Source: Brevundimonas huaxiensis | GTDB lineage: Bacteria; Pseudomonadota; Alphaproteobacteria; Caulobacterales; Caulobacteraceae | Reading direction: 5' to 3' | Assembly: GCF_014218725.1 (NCBI RefSeq) | Contig: NZ_JABBJE010000004.1 | Location: 1-64,000, forward strand | Length of the DNA stretch: 64,000 nt | Part shown: positions 17,400-25,347 of the stretch, piece after piece | How the letters are laid out: each line of letters begins with the position of its first letter | Position numbering within the stretch: position 1 is the stretch's first letter | The notes under the pieces: generated by a model | Database searches by the model: none | Told to the model about the DNA's origin: nothing | What the model saw: only the letters and a program-made list of their open reading frames with translations | Translations under genes and position numbers: made by a program

Positions 17400-17405
17400 C
17401 GTCAG

Positions 17406-17522
17406 TGACATTTTGCGCACATGAGCGGCGGCGGCCGTTCTACCGCCCTGGAATATCCCCCTCCCCGGCGGCGAGAGAGACGAACCTCCCAGAGCCCGGC
17501 CCGTCGCGGCCGGGCTTTTTTT
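17406..17522 (+). ncRNA. Candidate small RNA
   Basis: About 117 bases lie between the TATAAT promoter and a strong intrinsic terminator, with no convincing open frame. The transcript has two C-rich stretches (CCCCCTCCCC and CCTCCC) of the kind that alphaproteobacterial small RNAs use to pair with ribosome sites; this comparison is by type, not by homology. Because the terminator ends 26 bases before xthA, the unit is unlikely to be a simple xthA leader unless it is an attenuator. No known family could be assigned. Confidence 0.4.
17494..17522 (+). terminator. Strong rho-independent terminator
   Basis: GCCCGGCC (17494-17501) pairs perfectly with GGCCGGGC (17508-17515) around a six-base loop and is followed by seven T residues (17516-17522). 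It is the best intrinsic terminator in the window. Confidence 0.9.
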
Positions 17523-17548
17523 ACGCCGTGCGCCTGCTAGACGGGGGC

Positions 17549-18346
17549 ATGACCCTTCGCCTCGCCACCTGGAACATCAACTCCGTCCGCCTGCGCATCG
17601 ACCAGGTCGCCCGCTTCGTCGCCGAACGCGCGCCCGATGTCCTGATGCTGCAGGAGATCAAATGCACGACAGACCAGTTTCCGCGCGGCGCCTTCGAGGA
17701 CATGGGCCTGTCCCACCTTCGCGTGGCGGGCCAGAAGGGCTGGCACGGCGTCGCCATCGCAAGCCGTCTGCAGCTTGAGGACAGCGATACCTTCCAGGTC
17801 TGCAAACTGGGTCATGCGCGCTGCGTCTCGGCCCGCGTGTCCGGCATCGACGTGCAGAACTTCTACATCCCGGCCGGCGGTGACGTTCCCGACCGGACGC
17901 TGAACCCCAAGTTCGATCACAAGATGGACTTCTATGAACAGCTGACCGCCATCGTGGCCAAGCAGGACAAGTCTCGTCCCCTGGTCATGGCCGGCGATTT
18001 CAATATCGCCCCCGGCGAAGGCGATGTCTGGAACCACCGCTATATGTCCAAGATCGTCAGCCACACGCCGATCGAGGTCGAGACCCTGAACCGCCTTCAG
18101 GAGACCGGTGGTTTCGCAGACGTGTTGCGCGACCGTTTCCCCGAGCCCCAGAAACTGGCCAGCTGGTGGAGCTACCGCGCCGCCGACTTCCGCAAATCGA
18201 ATCGCGGCCTGCGCCTGGACCACATCTGGACGTCGCCCGGCTTGACTCCCGCCGTGGTCAAGGACACCGCCCGCATCCACGACGACGTCCGCGAGTGGGA
18301 TCGTCCCAGCGACCACGCGCCGGTCACGGTTGATCTGGATATCTGA
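17549..18346 (+). CDS. xthA: Exodeoxyribonuclease III
   Basis: A 265-residue AP endonuclease/3'-5' exonuclease of base-excision repair. All catalytic motifs are present: ATWNINSVRLR (Asn), LMLQEIK (Glu), GDFNIAPGEGDVWN (Asp/Asn), GLRLDHIWTS and SDHAPVTVDLD (Asp, His). The ATG at 17549 gives the family N terminus; an apparent upstream extension runs through the terminator and is not real. It starts 26 bases after that terminator, so its own promoter is unclear. Confidence 0.95.
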   Translation: MTLRLATWNINSVRLRIDQVARFVAERAPDVLMLQEIKCTTDQFPRGAFEDMGLSHLRVAGQKGWHGVAIASRLQLEDSDTFQVCKLGHARCVSARVSGIDVQNFYIPAGGDVPDRTLNPKFDHKMDFYEQLTAIVAKQDKSRPLVMAGDFNIAPGEGDVWNHRYMSKIVSHTPIEVETLNRLQETGGFADVLRDRFPEPQKLASWWSYRAADFRKSNRGLRLDHIWTSPGLTPAVVKDTARIHDDVREWDRPSDHAPVTVDLDI

Positions 18347-18349
18347 TCC

Positions 18350-19798
18350 TTAATAAACGGCGACCGGCTTGACCGACGCCGGCGCCTTTCGCCCCCGGCC
18401 GACCTTCCTGGCGGCGCGCCCCAGCCGAACCACCGCCTCGTCCAGCTGATCTTCCGGCAAGGTGTAGGGCAGGCGCAGCCGGCGTTCGAAGGCGCCGTCG
18501 ACGCCGAATCGCGGACCGGCGGCGAGGCGCAGGCCTTCGGCCTCGGCCGCGATCGTCAAAGCGGAACTGATCGGCCCCGGCAGCCGCGCCCACAGGGACA
18601 ATCCCCCAGCCGGGCGCGGACAGACCCACTCAGGCAGTTTTTCGGCGAGCCGCGCGCGCAGATGATCCCGCCGGGCGCGCAAGAGGGGCCGACGCGCCGC
18701 CAGGGCCTTTCCGCCGTCGTTCAGCAGTTCGACCGCCGCCAGCTGCTCCAGAATCGGAACGCCCAGATCGAAGCTGGCGCGGCTCTGGGCCAGACGCTGG
18801 ATCACCGCCCGGTCGGCGCGGATCCAGCCGATCCTCAGCCCGCCCCAAACGCTCTTGGACATCGATCCCAATCTGACGATCCGCGGCGCATCGACGGCCG
18901 AGGCGCTGAGCGCTGGCGGTCCGCTCAAGGTCAGCTCGACCAGGGTCTCGTCCAGCACGAGCAGAGTCTCCGATCCCTTCAGGCCTGCCAGCAAGCGCGT
19001 CCGGTCCGACGCTCGCATCATCCGGCCGGTCGGGTTGTTATGGTCCAGCACTAAATAGGCCATGGCCGCGTTGCTGCTTCGGCAGGCCGCAATCAGACCC
19101 TCGACATCCCAACCCTCCTCGCCCTCGCCGTCCGGCAAGGCGACGGGCACGGCGCGACCGCCCGCCGCCAGGATGGCGTCGATCGCCTGCGGATAGGTGG
19201 GATGGTCGAACACCACCGGGGCGCCGGGGCGCGTCGTCAGGCGCAGAAGATGCACCAGTCCGTTGTGCGCGCCGTGCGTGATCAGAATCTGCCCCGACGA
19301 GGTCGCCAGGCCGCGCCGCCGATAGCCGGCCGCCACCGCTTCACGCAGCGCCTCCAGCCCCACCGTCTCGTACCCGTGACCCGGCAGGTTCGCCGGCAAC
19401 CGCTCCAGCGCCCGCACATAGGCCGCGTGCACATTGGGATCGGCCGGCAGAACGGCGGCGGTCAGGTCGATCAGGCCGGCCTTGTCCGTTGGCGTCGCCT
19501 CATGACGCGGCGCCGGTCCGGTCGGCAGGCTGGTGCGCGCGGCGGCGCCCTGCCCGCCCGTCAGGAACCCGTCGTCCCGCAAGCGCCCGTAGGCGGCCGA
19601 GACGGTCGTGCGGCTCAAGCCCAGCGCCTGAGCCAGTTCCCGTTCGCCGGGCAACCGCGCCGCCAAGGGCAGTCGGCCATCCAGAATCAGCAGTCGTACC
19701 GCCCCCGCCAGCTGCCGGTAGGCTGCGCCAGCACCCGGCGACCGCCAGGCGCCGAGATGGCGTGTCAGGGAAACAAGACCGATCGACCGCGACGACAT
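18350..19798 (-). CDS. MocR-type (GntR-HTH + aminotransferase-like) transcriptional regulator
   Basis: A 482-residue regulator. Residues about 15-85 form the GntR winged helix (LPGERELAQALGLSRTTVSA), joined by a linker to a fold-type-I aminotransferase-like domain with the PLP Lys in GSMSKSVWGGLRIGW. In the family PLP serves as effector or sensor. It is divergent from a YczE membrane protein with only 62 bases between, and that gap holds two GCCAnnnTGGC palindromes. This is the YczR/yczE arrangement known from several phyla, so it most likely controls the yczE gene and itself. The ATG at 19798 fits the domain start. Confidence 0.92.
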   Translation of the reverse strand: MSSRSIGLVSLTRHLGAWRSPGAGAAYRQLAGAVRLLILDGRLPLAARLPGERELAQALGLSRTTVSAAYGRLRDDGFLTGGQGAAARTSLPTGPAPRHEATPTDKAGLIDLTAAVLPADPNVHAAYVRALERLPANLPGHGYETVGLEALREAVAAGYRRRGLATSSGQILITHGAHNGLVHLLRLTTRPGAPVVFDHPTYPQAIDAILAAGGRAVPVALPDGEGEEGWDVEGLIAACRSSNAAMAYLVLDHNNPTGRMMRASDRTRLLAGLKGSETLLVLDETLVELTLSGPPALSASAVDAPRIVRLGSMSKSVWGGLRIGWIRADRAVIQRLAQSRASFDLGVPILEQLAAVELLNDGGKALAARRPLLRARRDHLRARLAEKLPEWVCPRPAGGLSLWARLPGPISSALTIAAEAEGLRLAAGPRFGVDGAFERRLRLPYTLPEDQLDEAVVRLGRAARKVGRGRKAPASVKPVAVY

Positions 19799-19801
19799 GA
19801 G

Positions 19802-19845
19802 GCCAGAATGGCATAACTGGCTCTGTTTTCGATAGCCAGTTTGGC
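19802..19845. promoter_or_regulatory. Probable MocR operator: two palindromes 33 bases apart
   Basis: GCCAGAATGGC (19802-19812) and GCCAGTTTGGC (19835-19845) are both GCCA-N3-TGGC, offset by 33 bases, about three helical turns, so they face the same side of DNA. AACTGGCT (19815-19822) is also the inverted repeat of AGCCAGTT (19834-19841). MocR proteins are dimers that bind paired sites, so this fits a regulator acting on both divergent genes. Confidence 0.65.
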
Positions 19846-19860
19846 GCATCTGGTGGGTTT

Positions 19861-20448
19861 ATGACCCGTCGCCTGATCCAACTGTTTATCGGCCTCGTCC
19901 TCTACGGCCTCTCCATCGCCCTGATCGTTCGTGCCGATCTCGGTCTGGATCCGTGGGACGTGCTGAACCAAGGGGTGTTCGAGCGGTTCGCGAAACCCAG
20001 CAGAGTCAGCTTCGGTCTGGTGGTCAATCTGATCGGTATGGCTGTGCTGCTGCTATGGATTCCCCTTCGCCAGAAGCCGGGGATCGGGACCGTGGCCAAT
20101 GTGCTGGTCATCGGCACCGTCGCCAACTTGGGCCTGGACTGGATTCCGTCCGACCTGGGCCTACCGCTCCGGGCCGGCCTGCTGATCGCCGGCATCGTCC
20201 TGAACGGCGTGGCCAGCGGGGCCTATATCGGCGCGGGCCTTAGCCCCGGTCCCCGCGACGGCCTGATGACGGGCATCGTCGCGCGCACCAGCTGGCCGGT
20301 GAAATGGGTGCGGACGGCCATCGAAATGACCGTTATCGCCGTCGGCTGGCTATTGGGCGGCTCGGTCGGCTTGGGCACGGTGCTCTACGCCCTGACCATC
20401 GGCCCGTTGGTCCACGTCTTCCTGCCGCTGTTCACGATCCGTCGGTAG
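19861..20448 (+). CDS. YczE/YyaS/YitT-like integral membrane protein
   Basis: A 195-residue membrane protein with about five or six helices. The family N-terminal block is easily seen (GLVLYGLSIALIVRADLGLDPWDVL), followed by GISFGLVVN-like SRVSFGLVVNLIG and GLSPGPRDGLMTG. In Bacillus YczE is linked to the sfp/srf region; substrate or function is not established. Its gene starts 62 bases from the divergent MocR regulator and is its likely target. The convergent neighbour is an S41 peptidase with no clear terminator in the 48-base gap. Confidence 0.9.
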   Translation: MTRRLIQLFIGLVLYGLSIALIVRADLGLDPWDVLNQGVFERFAKPSRVSFGLVVNLIGMAVLLLWIPLRQKPGIGTVANVLVIGTVANLGLDWIPSDLGLPLRAGLLIAGIVLNGVASGAYIGAGLSPGPRDGLMTGIVARTSWPVKWVRTAIEMTVIAVGWLLGGSVGLGTVLYALTIGPLVHVFLPLFTIRR

Positions 20449-20496
20449 ACTCCGTCAGTCTTGCTGCCGTCCGCCGGTTGATCGAGGCGAAGCGGC

Positions 20497-21801
20497 CTAA
20501 TGCGAAAGTCGTCGCATCAAGGCCTTCACGGCCTTGGCGTGACCATGGTCCAGATCGCCCTCGGGATAGAGATCGATGCGGACCTGCGGCGTCAGCCCGC
20601 GTCCTTCAAGCGGATGGCCTTGCGGATCGACGTAAAGCTCCATCGGCATGGCGAAGCGCCAACCATTGGCGAGAACGACAGGGCTCTGATCGGAAAACGC
20701 GCCTCTCGTCCGGGTCCCGGCGTGCGTGATATTGGGCAATACCGTCATCATCTGGCTGAATGTCTCGCCGGCGCTGACGGTGATGTCGCTGGTCAGAAGC
20801 CAGACCGGGCCGTGATAGCCCGTTCGATTCGAAGGTCGCACCTCCACGACCTGCGGAGCGACGCCCGATCCCCAGCCCCTCTTGGTGTAGGCGACGCGCG
20901 GCTGGTCGGCGAAACGCGACGCGATCAACCGGCTGACAGAGTCATAACCGCCGCGATTGTTCGAGACATCCACGATGACCGCTCGCGCCCCGTGGAAAGC
21001 GATCATCGCCTCGTCGAGGGCGGCTTCCAGCAGCTCTGTGGAAGCGGCGTCCTCGGCGTCGAACCCTCCCATGGTCACGATCGGCAGATAGCCTACGCCG
21101 TCGTTCACCCCCCAGAAGACCCGGTTATTGGCGACGGCGTGACCTTCACCGTCAAGGATGGTCTGAAGGACGCCTTCGCGCCACGCGCCCAGCCACGCCC
21201 TCTCGGCCCTTGGCTCGGAGCGTGCGTTGACCGCGTCCAGGGTTCGTCCGCTCGACACCTGAAGGTCTTGCGCGCGGCCTTCGATTTCTGCGCTCAATTC
21301 GATATGTGCGTCATCCAGTCCTGATAGAAGGTCGGCGGCGGCGGCGAACGCCTGGCTGGGGGATGGTGTCTGTGAAAGACGCCCAAGCACCTCGCTGCGA
21401 CGGGCTTGGAAATCGATCTTTCGAGCCTCGAAACCAGGATAGTAGGCCTGCATCAAATCCGAGATGGCCAGGACGGCGGCACGGTCGCTCGTATCTGGAT
21501 GTTCGCAGGCCGGGGGCAGAGCCGGCAGCCCGTCGAACACATAGATGCTCGCCTGATCGTCGTGCGCTTCGGTCAAGCCTATGCCGTCAGCCACGGGGAC
21601 GGCGGCGGCGAAGCTGTCTTTCAGATCTTCCCCATCGGGATCCGGCCAGCAGGCCCCGCCGGCCTCGTGATAGACCCGGATGTCTTGCCCGGCGCGGACG
21701 ATCACCAGACCATAGCCGCGCGATCGGAACACGCCGTCCGGCGCCACGGACGGCATCGGTGATTGCTGGAGCAGGGCGGCGAGGGCGAAGGCGGCGATCA
21801 T
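20497..21801 (-). CDS. S41-family (tail-specific protease-like) peptidase
   Basis: A 434-residue exported protein. A short hydrophobic N terminus (about residues 1-12) looks like a signal peptide. The catalytic domain spans the second half: DVSNNRGGYDSVSRLIASRF, then TSDITVSAGETFSQMM with the serine nucleophile, then GWRFAMPMELYVDPQGHPLEGRG. No PDZ domain is apparent, unlike CtpA. A role in peptide or protein turnover outside the cytoplasm is inferred; the substrate is unknown. Confidence 0.85.
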   Translation of the reverse strand: MIAAFALAALLQQSPMPSVAPDGVFRSRGYGLVIVRAGQDIRVYHEAGGACWPDPDGEDLKDSFAAAVPVADGIGLTEAHDDQASIYVFDGLPALPPACEHPDTSDRAAVLAISDLMQAYYPGFEARKIDFQARRSEVLGRLSQTPSPSQAFAAAADLLSGLDDAHIELSAEIEGRAQDLQVSSGRTLDAVNARSEPRAERAWLGAWREGVLQTILDGEGHAVANNRVFWGVNDGVGYLPIVTMGGFDAEDAASTELLEAALDEAMIAFHGARAVIVDVSNNRGGYDSVSRLIASRFADQPRVAYTKRGWGSGVAPQVVEVRPSNRTGYHGPVWLLTSDITVSAGETFSQMMTVLPNITHAGTRTRGAFSDQSPVVLANGWRFAMPMELYVDPQGHPLEGRGLTPQVRIDLYPEGDLDHGHAKAVKALMRRLSH

Positions 21802-21842
21802 GCCGTTTCATCGCCTGCGCGAACGCTGTCGTCCAGACGGTT

Positions 21843-22529
21843 CTAGGGTTGAAGCCGATATCCGCCCGCATCGGTCAGCAGAAGACGCGCATGGCCCGGC
21901 TCGGGCTCGATCTTCTGACGCAGACGATAAATGTGGGTTTCCAGCGTATGGGTCGTGACCCCGGCGTTGTAGCCCCAGACCTCGGTCAGCAACTCTTCGC
22001 GCGACACCGGTTTGGCCCCGGCGCGATAGAGGTATTTCAGGATGTTGGTTTCCTTCTCGGTCAACCGCACCTTCTTGCCCTTTGAGTCCATCAGCACCTT
22101 GGCGGCGGGCCGGAACTCGTAGGGGCCGATGGTGAAGACGGCGTCTTCCGACTGTTCATGGCTGCGCAGATGGGCGCGGATGCGCGCCAGCAGTACGGCG
22201 AACCGGAAGGGCTTGGTAACATAGTCGTTGGCCCCGGCGTCCAGACCCAGGATGGCGTCGGCGTCCGCCGATTGCGCCGTCAGCATGATGACCGGGGTTG
22301 ACACCCCGTCCTTGCGTAACAGGCGACAGGCCTCGCGACCGTCCATATCGGGCAGATCGACGTCCAGCAGGATCAGGTCGGCGCGGATCTCGCGCCCCAT
22401 CCGCACCCCGTCCGTGGCGGTCGACGCCTGCTGGGTCCGAAACTCCTCATGCAGGTTCAGCTGCTCGGCCAGAGCCTCGCGCAGGTCGTCGTCGTCGTCG
22501 ATGATCAGAATGGTCTTGGGCGTAGGCAT
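21843..22529 (-). CDS. cenR: OmpR-family response regulator, CenR-like
   Basis: A 228-residue two-component regulator. The receiver domain (1-120) has the acidic pocket IDDDDD, phospho-acceptor Asp in LILLDVDLPDMDG, Thr in MLTAQS and Lys in VTKPFR. The C-terminal winged helix carries TEKETNILKYLYRAGAKPVSREELL and ends in TLETHIYRLRQKIEPEPG. The sequence resembles the alphaproteobacterial CenR group, an essential cell-envelope regulator in Caulobacter; the name is from memory of that group. No histidine kinase gene lies beside it. The start ATG 22529 gives the family N terminus. Confidence 0.78.
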   Translation of the reverse strand: MPTPKTILIIDDDDDLREALAEQLNLHEEFRTQQASTATDGVRMGREIRADLILLDVDLPDMDGREACRLLRKDGVSTPVIMLTAQSADADAILGLDAGANDYVTKPFRFAVLLARIRAHLRSHEQSEDAVFTIGPYEFRPAAKVLMDSKGKKVRLTEKETNILKYLYRAGAKPVSREELLTEVWGYNAGVTTHTLETHIYRLRQKIEPEPGHARLLLTDAGGYRLQP

Positions 22530-22594
22530 GGGACAGACAATGGCGAGGCTTGGCCCCCGCGCCAAGGCTTGGGGGTGCGAATATTCACATCGGG

Positions 22595-23311
22595 TTACGA
22601 GCTAGAGGGCGCTTCGGGTCGATTTCGTTCCCCGAACAAGGCCGTTCCGACCCTGACGTGCGTCGCACCGCACCGGATAGCGGTTTCATAATCGCCGCTC
22701 ATGCCCATCGACACGACCGACAAACCGTGGCGTTCGGCCATGGCCCGCAACATCTGAAAATGCGGCTCTGCGTCCTGATCCGCCGGGGGAATGCACATCA
22801 ATCCCTCGACCGTCAGCCCATAGGTGTCGCGGGCCGCTGCGATCAGGGTGTCGGCGGCGTCGGGCAGGACCCCGGCCTTCTGGGGCTCCGCGCCCGTGTT
22901 CACCTGAACCAGGACGCGCGGCGATCGGCCGCGCTTTTCACCCGCCTGCGCCAAGGCTCGTGCAAGCTTTTCGCGGTCCAGGGTTTCGATCACGTCGAAC
23001 AGGGCGACCGCATCCTCAGCCTTGTTGGTCTGCAAGGGGCCGATCAGCCGCAGCTCCAGGCCCGGCACGACCCCGCGACGGTCGGCCCAACGACCTTGCG
23101 CCTCTTGCACCCGGTTCTCGCCGAAGATCCGCTGACCCGTCGCCAGGATGGCGTCGATGGCCTCGGGGGCTTGCGTCTTGGAAACGGCGGTCAGGGTCAC
23201 GTCCGCTGGATCCCGATCGGCCGCATGGCAGGCGGCGTCGATGCGCGCCCGCACCTCGGCGACCCTTTCGGCGATGGACGGGGCGGGAAAAGCGGAGGAA
23301 GAAGAGGTCAT
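22595..23311 (-). CDS. YggS-family PLP homeostasis protein
   Basis: A 238-residue single-domain PLP-binding protein of the alanine-racemase-like fold that buffers PLP and influences amino acid metabolism. The PLP Lys is Lys45 in TAVSKTQAPE; other marks are FGENRVQEAQGRW, HxIG-type LRLIGPLQTNK and SMGMSGDYETAIRCG plus RVGTALFGER. The start codon shares two bases with the ThiE-like gene on the other strand (CATG at 23309-23312), so each promoter must lie within the other's coding region. Confidence 0.94.
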   Translation of the reverse strand: MTSSSSAFPAPSIAERVAEVRARIDAACHAADRDPADVTLTAVSKTQAPEAIDAILATGQRIFGENRVQEAQGRWADRRGVVPGLELRLIGPLQTNKAEDAVALFDVIETLDREKLARALAQAGEKRGRSPRVLVQVNTGAEPQKAGVLPDAADTLIAAARDTYGLTVEGLMCIPPADQDAEPHFQMLRAMAERHGLSVVSMGMSGDYETAIRCGATHVRVGTALFGERNRPEAPSSS

Positions 23312-23954
23312 GATCCTGCCGGCCGGTTACAGCGACGATGCGCGCGCGCTCTGGAACGCCGCGACCGCTCTAAACCGCGCCGCCGCCGCTGTCAGCCCGG
23401 CCGCCGCAGCCTTGCCGGCGATGCTGTTCTTCACCGACCCCGATCGCACGCCCCGACCGTGGAAGACGGCGGCGCGCCTGCCTGCCGGTTCGGCCGTGGT
23501 CTATCGCGCCTTCGGCGCCTCCGATGCCGTCGAGACGGGACATCGACTTCGGGAAGCGACGGCCGGTCGGGACGTGAAATTGCTGGTCGGACTGGACCCC
23601 GATCTGGCCGAGGCGATCGACGCCGACGGGCTGCACCTGCCCGAACGTGCGGCGGACCAAGCGGCGCGCATTCGATCGGACCGACCCGGCTGGATTTTGA
23701 CGGCGGCCTGGCATGGCCTATCCCCGCCGCCTAAAAACCTGGACGCCCTGATCCTGTCGCCGGTGTTTCGGGCGGGCGGCGTGTCCGCCGGCAAATCCGC
23801 ATTGGGCGTCACTGCATTCGAACAGCATGTGAAATCTGTACGCCTACCGGTCTATGCGCTGGGCGGCGTCACGCCAGAGAACTCCGCAACGCTCGCACGC
23901 ACAGGCGCATGCGGCCTGGCGGCGGTGAATGCGATCCAGTCAGCGTTTCGCTGA
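23310..23954 (+). CDS. Thiamine phosphate synthase/TenI-like protein
   Basis: A 214-residue TIM-barrel protein related to ThiE and TenI. Recognisable parts are DADGLHLPERA, LILSPVFRAGGVSAGKSALG and PVYALGGVTPEN, which contact the phosphates of the substrate in this family. The N terminus (about 40 residues) is divergent from classical ThiE. No other thiamine gene is nearby, so the precise reaction is uncertain. GGAGGAAGAAG precedes the ATG at 23310. It is convergent with ntrZ with a ten-base gap. Confidence 0.82.
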   Translation: MILPAGYSDDARALWNAATALNRAAAAVSPAAAALPAMLFFTDPDRTPRPWKTAARLPAGSAVVYRAFGASDAVETGHRLREATAGRDVKLLVGLDPDLAEAIDADGLHLPERAADQAARIRSDRPGWILTAAWHGLSPPPKNLDALILSPVFRAGGVSAGKSALGVTAFEQHVKSVRLPVYALGGVTPENSATLARTGACGLAAVNAIQSAFR

Positions 23955-23964
23955 CCGGTCGAAA

Positions 23965-24345
23965 TCAGAACTTGAAGATGGTTTCCAGACGGACGCGGGG
24001 CTGGGCCCGGCCGTTGGTTTCGGGCGCGCGGGCCGGATCGGCTTCCGGCGTGCTGACGGCGGCGGCGGCGCCGACGCGCAGACGGTCGTTCAGGCGGTAG
24101 TAGGCGCCGGCCTCGACATCACCCCAGTCGGTCTCGCGACCCACGGGCTGGTTCAGGTTGAAATCCAGACCCCAGCGCCCACGGTCGTTCAGGCGAAGGC
24201 CGCGACGTTGCGGCGCCGGCGCATTGCGCTGCGTCGCCTGGGCTTCCGAGAGGGAAACGGCGGACGTGCTTTGGGCGAGCGCCGACGTCGACGCGGCCAT
24301 CGCCGTCGTCGCCATCATCACAGCCAGGAAACCACCAAACCGCAT
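23965..24345 (-). CDS. ntrZ: NtrZ-like periplasmic regulatory protein
   Basis: A 126-residue protein with a signal peptide (about residues 1-24, ending ALAQ). The mature part has the blocks RRGLRLNDRGRWGLDFNLNQ, GRETDWGDVEAGAYYRLND, RLRVGAAAA and a C terminus PRVRLETIFKF, which I recall as the NtrZ family of Caulobacterales. NtrZ acts in the periplasm on the sensor kinase NtrY. The assignment is by memory of that pattern. The C-terminal aromatic residue also resembles small outer-membrane barrels, the main alternative. The start ATG 24345 opens the signal peptide. Confidence 0.62.
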   Translation of the reverse strand: MRFGGFLAVMMATTAMAASTSALAQSTSAVSLSEAQATQRNAPAPQRRGLRLNDRGRWGLDFNLNQPVGRETDWGDVEAGAYYRLNDRLRVGAAAAVSTPEADPARAPETNGRAQPRVRLETIFKF

Positions 24346-24708
24346 ACCAAATCCTTCGAACCCCGCCATGAGGCGACGTTTCAACCCTGAACCGACCTTA
24401 TATGGTCGTGAGCCCCGCGATTAGACACCGGGTGTCTGCGCGGTCAACGCAATGAGCCGGCGATAACAAGGTTCCCGCGCATTGTTGTCGGCGTATGTGT
24501 CTCAAGCGTCACGGGATTCAGGCGGATTCCGGCGGAATCTCGCATGCCCTTCACAAAACACCGCGACGCGCGATGCGACGGGAACCGACTTCGCCTTGTC
24601 ATCGCCCCTTTTCGCCGTGTTATAGAGCCTGGCAGTCGGCATTCCTCATGCCGTGCGCGCGTGCGGGCGAGGGCTCTCACGTCCCTGAGTTTACGGAGAC
24701 TTCTCTTG
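24346..24708. promoter_or_regulatory. Divergent non-coding region (363 bp) with palindrome and promoter
   Basis: No gene is visible here. It separates ntrZ from the DUF3576 lipoprotein gene. A near-perfect palindrome AGACACC-G-GGTGTCT sits at 24424-24438 and is probably a dimeric operator. A rightward promoter candidate is TTGTCA (24596-24601), 18 bases, TTATAG (24620-24625), leaving an 80-base leader before the lipoprotein. A partial repeat GATAACAA/TTGTTGTC lies around 24465-24505. Confidence 0.45.
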
Positions 24709-25173
24709 ATGAGCCTCAACAAGGCCCTGGTTCGGAACGTCGCGGTCGTGCTGGTCTCGGGCGTGGCCCTGGGCGCGTCCCTGTCGGCCTGCTCGAGCAT
24801 TCCCTTCGTCGGCGGCAAGAAGTCTGCGCCCAAGACGAACGTGCAACAGGGCATCGGCGTCAACGCCTTCCTGTGGCGCGCCTCGCTGGACACCCTCAGC
24901 TTCATGCCGCTGCTGACCGCCGATCCGTGGGGCGGCGTCATCAACTATGACTGGTACATCAACCCCCAGACGCCGAACGAGCGCTTCAAGGCGACCGTCT
25001 TCATCCTGGACACCCGTCTGCGCGCCGACGCGCTGAACGTCACGGTGACCAAGGAAGTGAAGGGCGCCGATGGTCAGTGGACCGCCGCCCCGGTCGCCGC
25101 CCAGACCGAGGCCGATCTGGAAAACGCCATCCTGACCAAGGCTCGCCAGCTGAACCTGTCGAACGCCGGCTAA
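24709..25173 (+). CDS. DUF3576 lipoprotein
   Basis: A 154-residue exported protein with a lipoprotein signal; the lipobox is LSAC (Cys about residue 28). The mature region matches DUF3576: GIGVNAFLWRASLDTLSFMPL, DPWGGVINYDWY and a C-terminal AILTKARQLNLSN. The family is widespread in alphaproteobacteria and of unknown function, probably an envelope component. The start is ATG 24709; the frame extends upstream but passes through the promoter region. A hairpin CCGGC-TAAA-GCCGG spans the stop codon. Confidence 0.9.
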   Translation: MSLNKALVRNVAVVLVSGVALGASLSACSSIPFVGGKKSAPKTNVQQGIGVNAFLWRASLDTLSFMPLLTADPWGGVINYDWYINPQTPNERFKATVFILDTRLRADALNVTVTKEVKGADGQWTAAPVAAQTEADLENAILTKARQLNLSNAG

Positions 25174-25194
25174 AGCCGGAGCTCGCATTATTTT

Positions 25195-25225
25195 GGCGCT
25201 ACCGCCTTTCGGCTGCTTGAGCGCC
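25195..25225. repeat. Palindromic repeat element, copy A (intergenic)
   Basis: A hairpin with outer stem GGCGCT/AGCGCC and an inner GCC/GGC stem, in the gap between the DUF3576 gene and leuS. It matches the element at 41205-41234 at about 24 of 30 positions, with the same ends (GCGCTA and GGCTGCTTGAGCGC). It may also end the upstream transcript. Confidence 0.6.
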
Positions 25226-25347
25226 GACTGGTTTAGTTTCGTCGGACCTGCTGGGAACGCCGAAACGGATTACTTCTTGGGCGCTGTCGTCCTTCAGGCT
25301 AGTTGAGCCGGGAGGGCGTCAGCGCCCTTTCGACTTTCAGGACGACC

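Noticed and set aside
17405..17548. Longer N terminus for xthA starting at 17405
   Set aside because: It would run through the strong terminator at 17494-17522 and has no resemblance to the family; the ATG at 17549 gives the normal start.
23200..23309. TPP riboswitch ahead of the ThiE-like gene
   Set aside because: The upstream sequence is yggS coding; no TPP-riboswitch-like conserved sequence is present.
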